The notes below the pieces were generated by a model. It was not told the DNA's origin, did not search any database, and saw only the letters and a list, made by a program, of their open reading frames with translations. The position numbers and the translations under genes are program-made. Shown here in pieces: positions 9,335 through 18,246 of a DNA stretch of 26,499 nt (the first letter of the stretch is position 1; every line of letters starts with the position of its first letter). Source of the DNA: Nemertoderma westbladi (lineage: Eukaryota; Xenacoelomorpha; Nemertodermatida; Nemertodermatidae); assembly GCA_032718475.1 (NCBI GenBank), contig JAUCBJ010000921.1, forward strand, positions 1 to 26,499. Reading direction: 5' to 3'.

Positions 9335-10496
9335 CGGCCCAATCAAAACCAAGATTCCATTTAGGATGTCAGAGACATCGGGGTGCATGTTCGCGGGGAC
9401 CATGAGGGAGATGGAGGATGAAGGAGCAGAGGAGCAGCGCAAGAGGCTATTAAGACAAGACTTCGAAGGATTAAAGGAGGCCGGGATCGGAACCTCGGTG
9501 GAGGATATACAAGCAATAGAAAGTGTGAAGGAGTCGATGAAGTGCAACGAGGGATGGTACACCATAGGCATGGTGTAGAAACAACCAAAACTACCGTTGC
9601 CTGACAATAAAGGGATGGCATTCACAAGGCTTCGCAAACTGAAGCAAACACTCAAACGGAGCCCCGAGAAGGATGAGTACATCCATAAGACAATAAAGAA
9701 ATACGTGGAAAAGGGATGGGCCGTGGAGTTACCGGTCGACGAACCGAACACGGACAGGACCTACTACCTGCCACTTCAAGTGGCTTTAGACCCAAAGAAG
9801 GGTAAACTGCGGATGGTGGTTGACGCATCGGCCAAAACGAATGGCAAGAGCCTAAACGACTATCTGCTGGAGGGCCCGAACATCTACAACTCGGGGATAG
9901 AGGTCTTGTTGAGATTTAGGAATGGGAGGCACGCCTTCACGTGCGACATCGAAGGCATGTTCAACCAAGTCCGTGTGACGGAGGAGGACAGTGACAGCCA
10001 GCGCTTCCTATGGTACAATGGCAACGAAGAACTGTATGCGATACCGATGTACAAAATGGTGGTGCAAAACATGGGGGCCAAGTCGTCCTCATTTACGACG
10101 ACTATGGCTGTAAGAGATACGGTAGAGGGGAAAGAGGGAGAGTATAGTGCCAAGCCGATCGACATGATTCGACGCGGTTTCTATGTAGATGATGGGATCG
10201 GATCTGGAAACACGGTTGAAGAAATACTGGAGATAGGGTGCGAGGTTTGCGACATCCTAAAGGGATCCGGATTCAACCTGACTAAGTTCCAGTCCAGCTC
10301 AGAGGAGTTCATGAAAGCCATAGAAGACAGGCGGCCAGAGTCGACCATGGACAACCCCACAACAGCGAAGGGACAGGACATGGCGAACAAGAGAGTGGAG
10401 TCTCAGCAGAAGGCGCTGGGAATTGTGTGGAACCGGGAGACGGATGAGTTGGAGTATCAACTAAGCCAGGAGGGCGCAGAGATCCACACAAAGTGA
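9288..10496 (+). pseudogene. Reverse transcriptase domain
   Basis: One frame runs from the protease-RT junction to 10496, with a TAG at 9576 (the family usually has Trp here, and TGG to TAG is one step) and a TGA at 10494. RT motifs are LRMVVDASAKTNGKSLNDYL, motif A FTCDIEGMFNQV (Asp at 9945-9947) and motif C FYVDDGIGSG (YVDD at 10182-10193). The RTs of BEL/Pao elements share the VVDASAK, SLND and YVDD signatures. Both catalytic regions are intact. Domain function is RNA- and DNA-dependent DNA synthesis on the element RNA. No frameshift is seen between 9320 and 10496. Confidence 0.93.
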
Positions 10497-11181
10497 GGCT
10501 ATGTTTCGTACATAGCGAGGATATATGATCCCTTAGGCCTAGCATCCTCATTGTTAGTCACAGGGAAGCAGATACTAAAGAAAGTATACAAGTTGAAGGA
10601 CAAGTGGGATACGGAGGTCCCGGAAGAAATAAGCAAACAGTGGAGTAAGTGGACGGGAAGTTTAGAACAGATGGGGACAGTACACCATGCCACGCGTGTA
10701 TTTCCCGGACAGGGACATGACGGACCTGGACCTACACATGTTCTCCGATGCATCTCTGGAAGCATACAGAGCGGTACTTTATCTGGTACAGCGAAAGGGG
10801 GCTCACAAGCCCAGACTTGCATTTAGTAAAGCAAAGTCGATGCCACCAGATTCAGCATCAGTCCCGAAACTCGAGTTGACAGCTGCGAGGTTAGGAGTGA
10901 GGGCCACAGCCTACTTGATGGACACTATACCCAACATAGTGGAGACACACTACTGTACAGACTCCATGGTAGTGCTAGGGTGGCTGCATAACGAGAAGAC
11001 GAGATACCCTATATTCATCGCGAATAGGGTAGACGAGATAAGGGCGATGACTGACCTAGATAGGTGGCATGGCATTACTGCCCTACCGACAACAATCCAG
11101 CAGATTTGTTATCAAGGGGCGTGGCACGCCACACTTTCTCGAAGAAGGAAGTGTTGTGGCAGCACGGGCCGCACTTCCTGA
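10497..11181 (+). pseudogene. RT connection and RNase H domain
   Basis: After the TGA at 10494 the same frame continues as GYVSYIARIYDPLGLASSL, the conserved BEL/Pao segment after the RT core. The family usually has Arg at the stop position, and CGA to TGA is a single C to T. Near 10690 the reading moves to frame 1, giving the RNase H core: FSDASLEAYRAV (Asp at 10747-10749), LELTAARLG (catalytic Glu) and CTDSMVVLGWL (Asp at 10960-10962). Near 11070 it shifts back to frame 3 for DNNPADLLSRG, the end of the RNase H region. The role is degradation of the RNA strand during reverse transcription. Confidence 0.88.
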
Positions 11182-12521
11182 ACGATAGATCAGCCTGGCC
11201 ACCAATGAGGAAGGTGGACCCGGGCTCAGAAGAAGTAGTACCAGAAGAAGAGGGGGAAGATTCAGAAGGGGAAGAGATATACAGCCAGATGGTGAGGGAG
11301 ATCAAGGAGGTGCCACCGAAATCAGAAGAACCATGCGACAACCCGACGGATAGGTTGCTCAGTTACAGCTCCAGCTGGTATAAGACCAAGAAGTTGGTAG
11401 CGTATTGGAGGGCCTATGGGGATTTCCTTAGGGAAGTTGGCAAGGATGCCAAAAGGAAACCAAACATCGACCTGGAAGGAGCGGCTAAAGCCGTAATACA
11501 GTACGAGCAGAGAAAGAACTACGCCGACAAAGTGGATAGAGTTAGCAATCAACAACACCTTCGTCGAGATAGCGAGCTCAACACGCTGTCCCCACAGTTA
11601 AACGATGATGGGATTCTGGTGATGAATTCCAGAGTGGTGAACAACAACAGCTTAGTTATCCCACCAAAACCCATAATCATCCCTAACAAATCACCGATAG
11701 TCCACCAGATCATTTGGGACTCGCACAAGTCGATACTACATGGAGGCACGAATCAGACCCTCACAAAGATACGGAGAACATTCTGGATCACACAGTTAAG
11801 GAAGAAGGTGAAGGCGGTAGTGGGGCTGTGCCAGACCTGCTGACAGGCGAGAAAGGAGAGGGCTGTACAGGAGATGGCGCCATTACCGGCCTATAGAGTG
11901 AGACAACACGACCCGCCATTCACGCACTGCGGCATAGACATGTTAGGGCCGATTAAGATTAAGGTGATGCGATACATGGAGAAACGCTACGGCATTATCT
12001 TCTTATGCAACAACACGAGGGCAGTAGGAATAGAACTCGTGCAGGACGCTACGGCATCGGCATTTATTAATGCCTTAGAGAGATTTAGAGACCGCAAAGG
12101 GGGAACAATCGTGGTGATTTATTCAGATAATGGGACCAACTTCGTTGGAGCAGAGAACGAGTTGGCCGATGCCTTCGACATCCTAGAGGGAGACGATGTC
12201 AGGGCAGCTATGAGGAGACGGCAAGTGAAGTGGGAAAGGAGGACGCCATACGCGCCACATACCTTAGGATGTGTAGAGAGACTTGTGGGAAGTTCTAAGC
12301 GTTTAATGATGAAGTTGATGAACACCCACATGGTCACAGAGGACATACTAAGAACGGTGCTAGTCATTAATAGCAGACTGCTATATCCGGAGAATGACGA
12401 CCCAGAATCACTGGACGTGCTAACACCGGGACACTTTCTGATCACTCTTTCTGATCACGGGATCACTGACACTCCGGCGACCATCGACATGCGGGGAGAT
12501 TATATTGGAGGAGATGGGTAG
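11064..12521 (+). pseudogene. Integrase (HHCC and DDE core)
   Basis: One frame, broken only by TGA 11841-11843 right after the CQTC of the zinc-binding HHCC domain (HKSILHGG ... CQTC). The core has a complete DDE set: GIDMLGP (Asp 11937-11939), YSDNGTNFVGAENEL (Asp 12126-12128) and GCVERLVGSSKRLM (Glu 12276-12278), then LTPGHFLI. A linker of about 70 acidic residues precedes the HHCC domain. Family members have Arg just after CxxC, so the stop is again CGA to TGA. The frame ends at 12521, after which homology continues in frame 2. The product would insert the cDNA and make the 5-bp duplication seen at the element ends. Confidence 0.92.
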
Positions 12522-12541
12522 AGGAATATTTTCCCACATTA

Positions 12542-12784
12542 CACAGGAGGAGTAAGTGGAGAAACACCACTAGGGAACTAAAGAAGGGTGACTTGGTAAT
12601 CGTCACTGACGACACAATTATCAATAACCAGTGGAGGCTAGCGAGAGTGGTAGATACTTACCCCAACGAGGACGGAAGAGTCTGGTTGGTGGAAGTGAGA
12701 ATAGGAGGCAAGATAGGAGCAAAGGACAGGAAGACCTACAGGAGGGCTGTAGGAAAGTGCTGCCTACTAGAAGGGGCACCTTAG
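12542..12784 (+). pseudogene. Integrase C-terminal tail (DUF5641 type)
   Basis: The frame reads SKWRNTTRELKKGDLVIV then WRLARVVDTYPNEDGRVW, ending in CCLLEG before TAG 12782-12784. The pattern KW...L..GDLV.V...W.LARV....P..DG and a final CLL is the BEL/Pao-specific domain that closes pol. It is joined to integrase by a frameshift between about 12500 and 12542. It has no ATG of its own and is not a separate gene. Confidence 0.85.
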
Positions 12785-12942
12785 AGTTTAGTCGTCCAAA
12801 TGTTGGACCGGGGGGGTGGGAATGAGGGCAAGACGCCCTTCCCACACATAATATAAAAAAAATAATAATAAAATAATAAAAAGAATGAAAGTAATAGTAA
12901 TAGATAGTACGTAGCACTAGGTAAGTAGTTAGAAGTAGGAGT
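12785..12942 (+). other. A-rich spacer after pol
   Basis: Noncoding. A G7 tract and a small hairpin (GGGCAAGACGCCC near 12834-12838) are followed by an A-rich stretch with AATAATAATAAAATAATAAA. The AATAAA-like motifs could allow early polyadenylation after pol, but this is only inference. Confidence 0.4.
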
Positions 12943-13600
12943 GGGAGTGTGGTACATTGACGTACCACGAGAGTAGTAGGGTATATAGTACCATAGGCAG
13001 AAGTTAGGGAGTGTGGTACATTGACAATTGACATACCACGAGAGTAGTAGGGTACATAGTACCTTAGGCAGAAACATAGGGAGTGTGGTACATTGACGTA
13101 CCACAAGAGTAGTAGGGTACATAGTACCATAGGCAGAAGTTAGGGAGTGTGGTACATTAACGTACCACGAGAGTAGTAGGGTACATAGTACCGTTAGTAG
13201 GCAGATAGAAGTATAGGGAGTGTGGAATATAAACATACCACGGGAGTAGTGGCAGGGTACATAGTACCGCTGGTAGAAGTTAGAAGTATAGGGAGTGTGG
13301 TATATTGACATACCACGAGAGTAGTGGCAGGGTACATAGTACCGCTGGTAGAAGTTAGAAGTATAGGGAGTGTGGTATATTGACATACCACGAGAGTAGT
13401 GGCAGGGTACATAGTACCGCTGGTAGGAGTTAGAAGTATAGGGAGTGTGGTCAATAAACATACCACGAGAGTAGTGGGAGGGTATGTAATACTGATAGAG
13501 TTAGTAGAGTTAGTAAGAGTTAGTAGTAAGAGAGTAGAGAGTATGATATATAAATATATCATAAGAGTAGTAGTAGTAGGGTACGTAGTACCGTAGAGGT
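12943..13600 (+). repeat. Tandem hairpin repeat array (64-75 bp units)
   Basis: About nine units start at 12943, 13007, 13079, 13143, 13216, 13291, 13366, 13441 and near 13530. Units 6 to 8 are exactly 75 bp apart. Each unit has two hairpins. Hairpin 1 is GTGGTAC-ATTGAC-GTACCAC in the early units, GTGGTAT-ATTGAC-ATACCAC in later ones, and ATGATAT-ATAAAT-ATATCAT in the last, so stem bases change in pairs. Hairpin 2 is GGTAC-ATA-GTACC, with a late variant GGTAT-GTA-ATACT that still pairs (one G-U). Units 5 and 8 have imperfect hairpin 1. The array lies between pol and the extra ORF. Minus-strand open frames here are by-products of the repeat. Confidence 0.85.
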
Positions 13601-13717
13601 TGTGGGCATAGAGAGCGCCACAAAAGAGAGAGGGGGCACGTGGGTACAGCAGGATAGACCGTGTAGGCCGCACGAGACAGACTACAGTACTGCACGGCCC
13701 ATAGAGTAAGTTAGGAT

Positions 13718-13822
13718 GTTTGATACAGGGCCAGGAGGCTACCTGGTACAGACTAGCATAGTAGAGAACAGCTAGTCTACCCTGTATACAAACTATAGGG
13801 GTTATCTAAGTAAAAATAACCC
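13718..13822 (+). other. Predicted three-way-junction RNA fold plus hairpin
   Basis: The outer stem is GTTTGATACAGGG (13718-13730) with CCCTGTATACAAAC (13780-13793), 13 pairs and one bulge. Inside it sit hairpin A, CCAGG/CCTGG (13731-13746, 6-nt loop), and hairpin B, AGACTAGC/GCTAGTCT (13750-13778, 13-nt loop). A further hairpin GGGTTAT/ATAACCC follows at 13799-13822. The nesting accounts for nearly every base from 13718 to 13793. It lies 330 bp before the extra ORF. A role in translation, packaging or splicing is inference. Confidence 0.6.
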
Positions 13823-14121
13823 ACCATAAGCGATAATAGCATACTAACAAAAAAAATAAAATAGTATTAGAAGTAAATCTGACAAATTATGGTAACAGTA
13901 AGTAAAAGATTCTAGAACATAAAAAAAGTAACTGACAGATTTAGGAAATTTAGGAAAATTGGCACTTTGGGGGGCGTATAGGTAAAAATATACTAGAAAT
14001 TTAGCATTTAAGAGAGATAGGCCATTACTGAACCAGTACAGACCATCTTACTAAACGTCACTCATCTACTTGAGCCTTGGCAAGGTACCACCAAGCAGGT
14101 GAGCGAGCGAGGAAGTTCGTA
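13823..14121 (+). other. Noncoding leader of the extra ORF
   Basis: A/T-rich and without an open frame of note. CCTTG-G-CAAGG (14075-14085) is a small palindrome just before the ORF. The frame is open from 14077, but the first ATG is at 14122. Confidence 0.5.
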
Positions 14122-14744
14122 ATGGCGGAGAGACTTGTTAAGAAGAGAAAGACGGAGAGGAGTGGAAAGGAGATACTAGTGGACTTCACGCAAAGGCATC
14201 CGGAGGAGAAGATGAGGGGATACTACGAGCCGCTAGCGAAGGGTCACAAAGCGCGAGCGCTGCAGGACCACTTCAGGGAGATGCACGAGAGACGACTGGT
14301 CGGGACCTACGGGACACCGTCGCTGGACAACGTGATCCTCGAGCATTGTTGCTACGTAGTGAAAGGAGACGAAGCGAAGTTCGGGATACCGAAGTATCTG
14401 AGAGAACCACCGAGAAAAGACTGGAGGAGGTTCGTAGAGTCCGTGAACAGGGGAGGATACATGGTCCTAGACGACGAGGGGACTGTGGAGGACGAAGAGG
14501 GTTTGAGAAGAGGGTCGGCGGGATCAGCCAGAACCATACTACTGCATTTGGCTGCGCCAAATGGAGACATATTCCTATTCGATCTAGGAACGTATGGCAA
14601 GAAGAGCGGGCCGAAGTTAACCAGTTGCCAAGGGCAGTGCAAGACCTAGTGAGGGAGAAGACAACGGTGAAAGTGGGATCAGTGATCCGCGACAATGCGG
14701 AGAGGATCGTCAGACCGGAGACCCCCAACCTCTTGGACATGTAA
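14122..14744 (+). pseudogene. Extra ORF, part 1: DEDD 3'-5' exonuclease-like
   Basis: Start chosen at ATG 14122 (MAERLVKKRKTERSGKE, basic). After about 110 residues the order of elements matches the RNase D/WRN/EXD exonuclease fold. GYMVLDDEGT has the D-x-E of motif I (Asp 14470-14472, Glu 14476-14478). The strands TILLHLAAPNGDIFLFDL follow. After a frameshift near 14600 (frame 1 to 3) come the helix LPRAVQDLVREK and TVKVGSVIRDNAERI, with the motif II Asp at 14691-14693. PNLLDM is followed by TAA 14742-14744, where EXD relatives often have Gln (CAA to TAA is one transition). The frame continues directly into part 2. Three of four expected acidic residues are visible. The last (Y-x3-D) is not clear. 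This is a motif-level inference, and a different nuclease or an unrelated alpha/beta domain remains possible. Confidence 0.5.
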
Positions 14745-14753
14745 GCGGTCTAT

Positions 14754-15653
14754 ATGGCCATGACAGGGCCAAACGGGTTGGGATTGGTAGAGAACACAGG
14801 ACATTGCGGAGCAGTGGTGATGGATCAGCTCATGGGGCTCGTCTGCCACAAGCCGATGGACTGGGGTAAGTTCCGGGAGGAGTACGGAGCGGAGCTGGCG
14901 AACTCGCTGAAGTGGGGAGCGAGGCCAGGGAAACAGGAGGTGTATCAGTTCCAGAGAGGAGCGATAAAGATATATCAGAAGAGATATATCCTACAGGAGG
15001 ATTGGATAATGATAGGTTTACTAAACCTATTCATGGCCGTGGTTATCGGAAGAGAGCCGACTGCGTTCCTGCTATCAGGATCATCTCTAAACTACAGAAG
15101 AGCCTTTAAGGTGGCCTTTGAAGGTCTGGTAGACCACCCGGGGCTGAAGGGCGAGTCGGTGTACTACAACAGCCGGCACCTAGTAGACAGGGAGGTGGAT
15201 ACACCATACCAGAGATGGGAGAAGCTGGAAGCGGATAGACTTGAGGGGAAGCGACTGGAAGAAATCGCCAGGCCTGAAAGGAGGGAGGCAGATGAGAGAG
15301 AGGCGGAGATTAGGGGAGAGGATTACGGGTTTGAGGCCCAGAACTTGGACGAGCTAAGGTGGGGATCAGGAAGCTCGGGTGAGTTTCTGGGGGAGGAGCT
15401 AGGATGGACGGAAGAATCGCCGAAACAGTCAACATCGGAATTGCAAGCGATGCCCATGCCAGCGGGCTCTGAGGGCGATTTCGTGAGAAAGAGACCGAGA
15501 GAACAGGAAGGATGGAAAGTTACGGGTAGAAGCCAAGGCGGAAACGGACACAGTGGATCTACTGGGATACCTGGTTTGGATCCACTCCCAGCGACGGAGG
15601 AAGATGACGACGAGTTCGGGGAGATGCCGCCCATCGAGAGGATCGGCCACTAA
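14754..15653 (+). pseudogene. Extra ORF, part 2: exonuclease end and charged linker
   Basis: Same frame as the end of part 1, so it is probably the same protein and not a new gene, although ATG 14754 could allow restart. The first 100 residues (GLGLVENTG, MDWGKFREEYG, LKWGARPGKQEVYQF) could be the closing helices of the exonuclease domain. The W..RP..Y order resembles motif III, but the expected Asp is missing. A short hydrophobic helix WIMIGLLNLFMAVVIG follows; it is too isolated and internal to suggest an envelope protein. Residues from about 150 on are charged and disordered (Glu/Arg-rich, then Ser/Pro/Gly), with a basic KRPREQE patch. The frame ends at TAA 15651-15653 but stays open after it. 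Confidence 0.55.
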
Positions 15654-16670
15654 GATGCGGACTGGGTTGGCGGGAGAGTGGCGACGGCCAGCGGGGCGAG
15701 GGCCTTCTGGGATAAACCCGGCAAGCGGATCTGGGTGCACGAGGAGTCGGCGATGGATTTCGCGGGGAGCATCATCAGGTTGGGCGAGCAACCAGGAACA
15801 GCACCAAGGGTAGTGTTTGGAGAGACGATGCCGAGGCGGGAGGAGGACGTAGATATGGACAGAGACGTTAATGTCCAGAAGTTTGCTTACCAACGGCTCC
15901 ACAGACCTAGGAGACCGCTCGGGGCAAAAGATGAGTTGGGGCGGGACGCGTTGATACACAGCTGTGATTACTGCGGGAGGCTGACTCACCAGGAAAAGAG
16001 CTGTTTGTATCGATTTCAGAAGGGGACGAGTTGCCTCTACTGCCACGAGTCGAGCCATAGCATGGGAGCGTGTCCGAGGCTGCACAACTGCTGCTCAAAG
16101 TGTAACTTCCGAGGGCACTACGGGCGCCAGTGCGACTGGATGGATGATGGGGAGAAGTTTAAGATCTTCGAGGAGTGGGCCGACGTCGGCGTTATTACGC
16201 GACAGAGAATGAAGGCCCAGGAGTTCCAGTGGGGTTTCTTCAACATCAACCAGGAAGCCCATCTGGAGATTATCAAGAGGAGACTGCCATTCACATACCA
16301 GGAGGTAGCGACAGCGGCGTCGTATGGAGGAGTCATCAACACGCAGAGGTATTTGGATAGATGGATGCCAGAAAACAGAGGAGAGTTTAGGGATTTTCTG
16401 GCGGAGCACGCTGCGCAAACCATGAAAATGATCTTGTGGGATGCTACCAGGGGGAAGCAGGAGGGGCATTCGGAAGGGCCACCTGCAAAGCGTTACCGGG
16501 AGTTAATAACACCAGCACCCAAAGAATCGACCACGGGAATTAGCAAGGCGGTAACGGCGAGAATGAGGAGTCTCAGAGAGGACAAGCCAGAGGGAAGGAA
16601 GCGACCCAGACAGGACGATGATAGAGGGAAAGAACTAAGATGGTTCCCGAAGACGGGAGGAGCAAACTAG
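15654..16670 (+). pseudogene. Extra ORF, part 3: three CCHC zinc knuckles
   Basis: The same reading frame continues after the TAA. Three exact CX2CX4HX4C knuckles are spaced closely: 15963-16004 (CDYCGRLTHQEKSC), 16032-16073 (CLYCHESSHSMGAC) and 16092-16133 (CSKCNFRGHYGRQC). Such knuckles bind single-stranded nucleic acid. A helical region of about 100 residues follows (FKIFEEWADVGVITRQRMKAQ ... DRWMPENRGEFRDFL), then a Lys/Arg-rich tail (GRKRPRQDDD) ending at TAG 16668-16670. The element already has its own gag knuckles at 8657-8800, and these three are not a copy of them. I do not recognise the helical region. The product would be a nucleic-acid-binding accessory protein. Confidence 0.7.
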
Positions 16671-17355
16671 GACTCAGAGATGTGGGCGTGCCTGGAAGGC
16701 ACCACATATGGAAATAATACGAACTCCTAAGTGCAAAATAATTAAGTGCAATTAGTATGTACGTATGTAATAAACAATATAATTAGAATATAATTAGAAT
16801 GAATATAATCAAACTAGGTACTATAGTCATATATAGCCTTTTTCCAATTAGCTACTGGGATTTGGGACCACTTGACTACAACGGACGAGACTTTAAACGG
16901 ATCTTACTAGCATGGTGTACACATGCATGGGACCCGATGAGAGAAAGGAGAGTGGGAATAGAGATGGGTTGAGTACGAGAGAAGTGTGGAGAGGAGGTGT
17001 TGACATGTGAGGAGGTGAGGAAAGTGCAATTCCGGTGTGGGGAGCGAGTAGTAAGAGAAAGTGTAAGGGTAACAAGGTCCGCGGGAAAGAGAGTGAGGGA
17101 CAAAGAGGTCCGAGAGTAAGAGAGGTTCTAGAAAATCGTGTGAAGAGAAAGCACGATTGTAGAGACGCCAGATGTCTTGGTGCAACATAGCTCGCGATTG
17201 CACCAAGGAAGGGTAGTAATCTCATACCCAGGGGGGCGGCCTGGAAAGCTGACCCCGAGAAAAGAACTCCACCCCACACCTGATAGTAGATCGGGTCCCA
17301 TCGGAATTGAAGCGCACTTAAGGTTGATGCTATCTTCTCACTGGGATGATAGCAT
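16671..17355 (+). other. 3' noncoding region with three hairpins
   Basis: No credible ORF; the minus-strand frames here are chance. Perfect inverted repeats are AATCGTG/CACGATT (17134-17158), CTTGGTGCAA/TTGCACCAAG (17176-17207, 10-bp arms, 12-nt loop) and ATGCTATC/GATAGCAT (17327-17355). The last one abuts the polypurine tract. The segment 16730-16860 is A/T-rich and 16920-17120 is G/A-rich. Confidence 0.65.
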
Positions 17356-17363
17356 GGGGGGAG
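17356..17363 (+). promoter_or_regulatory. Polypurine tract (plus-strand primer)
   Basis: GGGGGGAG lies directly before the TG of the 3' LTR, the place and base type of the primer for plus-strand DNA synthesis. Confidence 0.85.
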
Positions 17364-17996
17364 TGTAAGCGGATTCAATTCCACTTCATTACCCACCAGA
17401 AAATGGGACTAATGGCATTTTAGCAATATGTTGGGGATACGAGATTACCAATATTAATCTTGTATCATAACCAACATTGGGGGGGGGGGGGGGGGGGCGA
17501 CACAAGCCCCAAAGCCACAGAGAAAGGTGAGAGGTCAAACCACCTCGGAGGGAAGGCAGCTAGTAGACACTCCCAGGGAGTGCCAAAGTGACTAGTAGTA
17601 TATTAGCCAATAGTGGGGAGGGAAGCACGTGATAGGGAACAGGAAAGCATCCATTGGGTAGAGGGCTAAAGTAGAGTAGGAGGTGAACCAATATTCAATG
17701 TATTAATCATATATTATCTTACATTACTGGTTTACCAGTCAGTTGTGTTATTCAGTTCAGTTAGTGCAGACCGGTCATAGTTAATGACCGCCACCGCCAT
17801 ACCGGTAACAATTAATCTGTATTTTCTGCTCATATTCAATTGACTTGCTATTATCGTCCATATTAATTAATATTGAGAGACAACAGAAACTTTCACTGTT
17901 TTCCCAAACGGCCTCGGCCAAAGCTAGTAGCACCTTCTCCAGCAGAACGGTGAGGCGTACATTTCTAACCCGGTCAGGATCTCCGATCCCGTCACA
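17364..17996 (+). repeat. 3' LTR of the BEL/Pao element
   Basis: A 633-bp copy of 3946-4598. It lacks 20 bp present in the 5' LTR between GCTAGTAGA and CACTCCC, and differs at about 20 further positions by eye. It keeps the hairpin near 17423-17480 and a 19-bp G run (17479-17497). The divergence of about 3 percent means the insertion is not recent, unless sequencing errors add to it. Confidence 0.95.
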
Positions 17997-18001
17997 AATA
18001 A
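17997..18001. repeat. Target-site duplication AATAA, right copy
   Basis: Identical to 3941-3945 and directly after the terminal CA of the 3' LTR. Confidence 0.9.
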
Positions 18002-18246
18002 CGATAAATTAAAAAAAACAAAAAATCTTCATATATAAAATTCCAATAAAATGTCGACCGAAGAGTAAAATTCCGGTATTCTTCGCATGGGCGAAGGTAA
18101 TATAGCATTTAATTATGTTCATAATACCAATAATAATATTATTCAATAAGCAATCATAGTTAGGCAGTCCAGAAGAAGGCCACGCGTAGACAATCTGATA
18201 ATCATTGATTTCTGCTTCATAATATAAGAATTAAGTTACAGATAGT
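18002..18246. other. Unique A/T-rich flank with inverted motif
   Basis: Noncoding sequence between the retrotransposon and the satellite. It contains GGTATTCTTCGCATGGGC (18075-18092), the inverted partner of the direct repeats at 3762 and 3815. Confidence 0.5.

Larger units (their letters stand above)
3946..17996 (+). mobile_element. 14-kb BEL/Pao LTR retrotransposon with extra 3' ORF
   Basis: A 14,051-bp insertion is defined by matching LTRs (TG...CA ends), a 5-bp AATAA duplication and a polypurine tract. The domain order is gag (DUF1759 type), CCHC knuckle, aspartic protease, reverse transcriptase with YVDD, RNase H, integrase and an integrase C-terminal tail of the DUF5641 type, which is diagnostic of BEL/Pao. 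The length is well above the 5-10 kb usual for this group. The surplus is a 2.5-kb ORF and a 1.3-kb structured spacer between integrase and the 3' LTR. The coding regions carry about seven to nine frameshifts and eight in-frame stops, so this copy is not functional. The LTRs differ by about 20 substitutions plus one 20-bp deletion. Confidence 0.95.

Noticed and set aside
12621-13695. Minus-strand frames with Thr/Leu/Tyr-rich repeats
   Set aside because: They are shadows of the hairpin repeat array and of the integrase tail on the plus strand.
14754-15653. Envelope gene as the identity of the extra ORF
   Set aside because: No signal peptide, no C-terminal membrane anchor and no cysteine-rich ectodomain. 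The three CCHC knuckles argue for a nucleic-acid-binding protein.
16876-17396. Minus-strand open frames before the 3' LTR
   Set aside because: Composition reflects a G/A-rich plus strand. No domain is visible and the frame runs into the LTR.
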